A stretch of DNA of 52,811 nucleotides, from the NCBI GenBank assembly GCA_017461395.1, contig JAFTYF010000014.1:1-52811 (forward strand), read 5' to 3'. The position numbers and the translations under genes were made by a program. Under the pieces are notes generated by a model. The model did no database searches. It was not told where the DNA came from and saw only the letters and a program-made list of their open reading frames with translations. Position 1 is the stretch's first letter, and every line of letters starts with the position of its first letter. This document shows positions 50,640-52,811 of the stretch, piece after piece. This stretch comes from Ruminococcus sp. (lineage in GTDB: Bacteria > Bacillota > Clostridia > Oscillospirales > Ruminococcaceae).

Positions 50640-50656
50640 CATGGATATGATATAAT
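50628..50656 (+). promoter_or_regulatory. Promoter of the AraC-family gene
   Basis: TTGGCT (50628-50633), 17-bp spacer, TATAAT (50651-50656), 35 bp before the TTG start. The -35 lies inside the terminator hairpin of the gene before. Confidence 0.65.
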
Positions 50657-50690
50657 AAAAGTAATAATATCTTTAAGGAGGGAGAGCAGA

Positions 50691-51560
50691 TTGCAGCTTA
50701 ATAAATACGAGATCTGCCGTGAAAACAAAAAACATACCTCGCCGGATTTTCCGTATAATACCTACCTCTGTACGATTCCTCTTGATTTCAGTTCGGTCGG
50801 AATTCATTGGCACGAGGAAGCAGAGATCATAGTGATAAAAAAAGGAGAGGGGATAGTTTCTGTTGACCTGACTGAATATAATGTCAGTACCGGAGACGCT
50901 GTTTTTGTTATGTCGGGTCAGCTTCATTCTATTTCTCAGTTCAAAAACAGCACTATGGAATATGAAAATATCCTGTTCCGTCCTTCTATGCTTAGATCTT
51001 CCGGACGCGATCTCTGCTGGGAAAACTTTATTTTTCCGCTACTTTCAGCCTCGGTTCAGATTTGTCCGCTGATACGCTCTGCTAAGCTGATACAAAGCGG
51101 AATTGATGAATATATCCGTAAAATAGACAAGCTTTGTGATGAAAAACTCAGCGGTTATCAGCTTGCAGTCAAGGGATATCTTTTTCTTATACTTCACTGT
51201 CTTGCATCTGAGATTGATGAAACATCTGAAAAAATGCCTAAGAAGCATCTCAAAAAAATAAAATCAGTACTCTCCTATGTGGAAGAACACTATTCCGAGG
51301 ATATAAGCGTTGAGGAAATGGCTGAGCTGTGCTTTTACAGCAAGTCATATTTCATGAAGTTCTTCAAGGAAAGCATGGGCATGAGCTTTATTGCATATCT
51401 GAATGATTACCGGCTTGAAACAGCGGCAAATATGCTTCGTGCAGCTGATGGTAATATTCTTGAAATATCCAGCGCCTGCGGTTTTGATAATCTGTCGTAT
51501 TTCAACAGAAGCTTCAAGAAAAAATATGGTGTCACTCCGGGAAAGTACAGAAAACAGTAA
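50691..51560 (+). CDS. AraC-family transcriptional regulator with cupin domain
   Basis: A 289-residue regulator starting with TTG at 50691, placed by the strong AAGGAGGGAGAG upstream. N-terminal AraC-binding cupin (about 25-110, IHWHEEAEIIVIKKGEGIVS, TGDAVFVMSGQLHSI) and C-terminal double helix-turn-helix (about 190-289, DISVEEMAELCFYSKSYFMK FFKE, then ILEISSACGFDNLSYFNRSF KKKYGVTPGKYR). Such proteins usually sense a sugar and activate sugar-use genes. No target operon is adjacent. Free-standing gene. Confidence 0.93.
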   Translation: MQLNKYEICRENKKHTSPDFPYNTYLCTIPLDFSSVGIHWHEEAEIIVIKKGEGIVSVDLTEYNVSTGDAVFVMSGQLHSISQFKNSTMEYENILFRPSMLRSSGRDLCWENFIFPLLSASVQICPLIRSAKLIQSGIDEYIRKIDKLCDEKLSGYQLAVKGYLFLILHCLASEIDETSEKMPKKHLKKIKSVLSYVEEHYSEDISVEEMAELCFYSKSYFMKFFKESMGMSFIAYLNDYRLETAANMLRAADGNILEISSACGFDNLSYFNRSFKKKYGVTPGKYRKQ

Positions 51561-51929
51561 TATGCATAGTAAGCAGTTCGTAAAAACGAATAGGCATAGT
51601 AATAGCGTAAGCTATACTAATGACCTATCCTGTTTCGTACATCGTTTGGCAGCATAGTCATATGGGATCAACATGGTAATTTCGAATTGTCAAGAAAAGC
51701 ACAGTCGCAAAACACCCAAAATCTAAAAAAAGATATCAGACTACGTGATGTTCATCAGTAATAAAGAATAAATTAGTGTATCAAAGAACAAGATGACTGA
51801 ATTCTAAACCATAGCTGATGTAGAAATAAAGATTTGCAATATATCGCTTAAAAGATCTATTTCTTGAAAGTAAATCTCAACTATCATTGACAATTGAACA
51901 AAAAATATGATGAATAATTAAAATTTATA
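51561..51929. other. Gene-free region with an imperfect nested hairpin
   Basis: No gene. TAGTAATAGC-GTAA-GCTATACTA (about 51597-51620) forms a hairpin with a GTAA tetraloop; outside it ATAGG (51590-51594) faces CCTAT (51624-51628). GCATAGTA recurs near 51564, 51594 and, as GCATAGTC, 51652. The rest is AT-rich. It could be the terminator region of the AraC gene or a small repeat element. Confidence 0.45.
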
Positions 51930-51958
51930 TTGACAATCTGCCGATTTCATGTTATAAT
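51930..51958 (+). promoter_or_regulatory. Consensus promoter of the small genes at 51990 and 52105
   Basis: Perfect TTGACA (51930-51935) and TATAAT (51953-51958), 17-bp spacer. Confidence 0.88.
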
Positions 51959-51989
51959 ATATAGGCATTAATGATGCATGGGATATTAG

Positions 51990-52121
51990 ATGGAATTGTA
52001 TATGTATGATTATGAAGTGGAGAAGTCGCTTGAAGAAAGACCAGCGGAGGATTTAGAGCTTAATCTGGCAAAAAACAAGCGAAACAGGAAGTTTGCCAAA
52101 AAAAATGAAAATTACATATAA
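51990..52121 (+). CDS. 43-residue protein, unknown
   Basis: ATG 51990 opens 43 codons (MELYMYDYEVEKSLEERPAE, DLELNLAKNKRNRKFAKKNE, NYI), first acidic then basic. It directly follows a consensus promoter, though no strong ribosome site is seen. It overlaps the next gene by 17 nt in another frame, which may couple the two or reflect a frameshift. Low certainty. Confidence 0.45.
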   Translation: MELYMYDYEVEKSLEERPAEDLELNLAKNKRNRKFAKKNENYI

Positions 52122-52443
52122 AATCATTTTGGCAATATGTTTACTTTCTGCTATTTTAGGTTTTAATGCACTTCGCAATGGCAATGCTTCTTTGTTTTAT
52201 TCCTATATTATAATTGCTATGGTAGTTTCTTTTACACTCATTCTAGTTATGAGGATATGTCCTCATTGTAATTCGAATTTAAATAAAATAGTTCCTTATA
52301 AATGTAATGATTATAATTTTTTTGAATTTTATGGGACTGACATATGTCCCCACTGTGGGGTGAAGCTTTATCCCTCAGAATCTCTGACAGCTATTGAAGA
52401 GCGACGCAAAATGGAAAAGTCAGAGAATAATCAAGATTCTTAG
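52105..52443 (+). CDS. Small zinc-ribbon membrane protein
   Basis: A 112-residue protein from ATG 52105 (a TTG at 52093 would add four residues). Two hydrophobic segments near the N-terminus (ITYKIILAICLLSAILGFNA and SYIIIAMVVSFTLILVMRI) are followed by two CPHC pairs (ICPHCNSNL and ICPHCGVKLYP), a likely zinc-binding ribbon facing the cytosol. The tail is charged. Function unknown; a terminator follows at 52450. Confidence 0.65.
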   Translation: MKITYKIILAICLLSAILGFNALRNGNASLFYSYIIIAMVVSFTLILVMRICPHCNSNLNKIVPYKCNDYNFFEFYGTDICPHCGVKLYPSESLTAIEERRKMEKSENNQDS

Positions 52444-52449
52444 TAAATA

Positions 52450-52476
52450 AAGGCGGATGCTTTAATCCGCCTTCTA
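52450..52476 (+). terminator. Terminator of the zinc-ribbon gene
   Basis: AAGGCGGAT (52450-52458) pairs with ATCCGCCTT (52465-52473). It directly precedes the first tRNA-like unit. Confidence 0.8.
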
Positions 52477-52479
52477 TAC

Positions 52480-52568
52480 GCTTGTGTGGCTCAGTCGGTA
52501 GAGCAGTTCATTCGTAATGAACGGGCCGTGGGTTGTCGGTAAAGCGACATCACGGCGGACCGCTAAGC
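52480..52568 (+). tRNA. tRNA-Thr(CGT)-like unit 1 with expanded T arm
   Basis: GCTTGTG acceptor-like start, D arm with GCTC/GAGC stem and AGTCGGTA loop, anticodon arm GTTCA-TTCGTAA-TGAAC (anticodon CGT), then, where a GTTCGAAT T arm should be, CCGTG...TGTCG-GTAAAG-CGACA...CACGG, a long hairpin. The 3' side AAGC pairs only weakly with the start, and no CCA follows. A tRNA-like RNA or aberrant tRNA; charging is uncertain. Confidence 0.5.
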
Positions 52569-52596
52569 CTTGCAAAATTAAAACTGAATATCAAAT

Positions 52597-52686
52597 GCTT
52601 GTGTAGCACAGTTGGTAGTGCAGCTCATTCGTAATGAGCAGGTCGTGGGTTGTCGGTAAAGCGACAACATAACGGACACCGCAAGC
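52597..52686 (+). tRNA. tRNA-Thr(CGT)-like unit 2 with expanded T arm
   Basis: Same plan as unit 1, 117 bp further on. D stem is GCAC/GTGC and the anticodon stem GCTCA/TGAGC, both paired double changes compared with units 1 and 3; the loop TTCGTAA is unchanged. The long hairpin is GTTGTCG-GTAAAG-CGACAAC. Acceptor GCTTG pairs with CAAGC (52682-52686). Confidence 0.5.
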
Positions 52687-52714
52687 CTTGCAAAATCAAA
52701 ACTGAATATAAAAT

Positions 52715-52804
52715 GCTTGTGTGGCTCAGTTGGTAGAGCAGTTCATTCGTAATGAACGGGTCGTGAGTTGTCGGTAAAGCGACATCACAACGGACACAGC
52801 AAGC
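52715..52804 (+). tRNA. tRNA-Thr(CGT)-like unit 3 with expanded T arm
   Basis: Third copy, 118 bp after unit 2. D stem GCTC/GAGC, anticodon arm GTTCA-TTCGTAA-TGAAC, long hairpin GTGA..TGTCG-GTAAAG-CGACA-TCAC, acceptor GCTTG with CAAGC. The spacer between units keeps CTTGCAAAA and AAACTGAATAT. The array may continue past the window edge. Confidence 0.5.
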
Positions 52805-52811
52805 CTTGCAA

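Overview
The window reads as a chromosomal piece of a low-GC, Gram-positive, cellulolytic gut or rumen Clostridia, most likely a Ruminococcus relative. The evidence is two multidomain GH9 cellulases and an LRR surface protein that all carry ruminococcal-type dockerins, a cohesin-like lipoprotein, Thr-rich linkers, strong AGGAGG ribosome sites, and many textbook TTGACA-17-TATAAT promoters. A cotJABC spore-coat operon is also present.

Layout. 1-9900 is ordinary chromosome: a DUF3810 membrane protein (partial), a degenerate GH3 lipoprotein, a Nudix hydrolase, greA (with an in-frame TAA near its start) and lysS, a membrane-anchored protein, a GH9-CBM3c-dockerin cellulase and a membrane-fused spermidine-synthase-like protein. 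From 9909 to 34346, on the minus strand, lies one gene, cotJC, cut into three pieces by two integrative elements. Element 1 (about 10341-23534, 13.2 kb) carries a Fic protein, XRE regulators, lipoprotein and zinc-ribbon proteins, a D12 adenine methyltransferase, a six-copy 33-bp phased repeat, a strongly folded candidate non-coding RNA of about 0.5 kb, a small resolvase, an 82-residue linker protein and a large serine recombinase that ends 88 bp from the right attachment core. Element 2 (about 23700-34328, 10.6 kb) carries a dockerin/LRR surface protein, a TetR-hydrolase pair, several decayed genes, an XRE-UDP-glucose-dehydrogenase fusion, a chimeric recombinase/membrane ORF and a second large serine recombinase that ends 29 bp from its attachment core.

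The central observation: joining the three cotJC pieces at the two deduced cores gives exactly 615 nt, one open frame of 204 codons plus stop, with the family motifs restored across both joints. Each core lies midway between equally spaced inverted-repeat arms, the geometry expected of serine-integrase attP sites. cotJB and cotJA lie intact just upstream. The arrangement resembles excisable intervening elements of sporulation genes (such as skin in sigK), but here two different elements occupy one gene. Regulated excision is an inference.

34350-52811 returns to chromosome: cotJB, cotJA, a large GH9 with an Asn at the catalytic-base position, an amino-acid ABC transporter, DUF6465 and HU nucleoid proteins, clpB with a ribbon-helix-helix partner, the cohesin-like lipoprotein, thrH, a Na/Pi cotransporter, a DUF6442-XRE pair with palindromic operators, an AraC regulator and a small zinc-ribbon protein. 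The window ends in three tandem tRNA-Thr(CGT)-like units whose T arm is replaced by a long hairpin and whose stems covary between copies.
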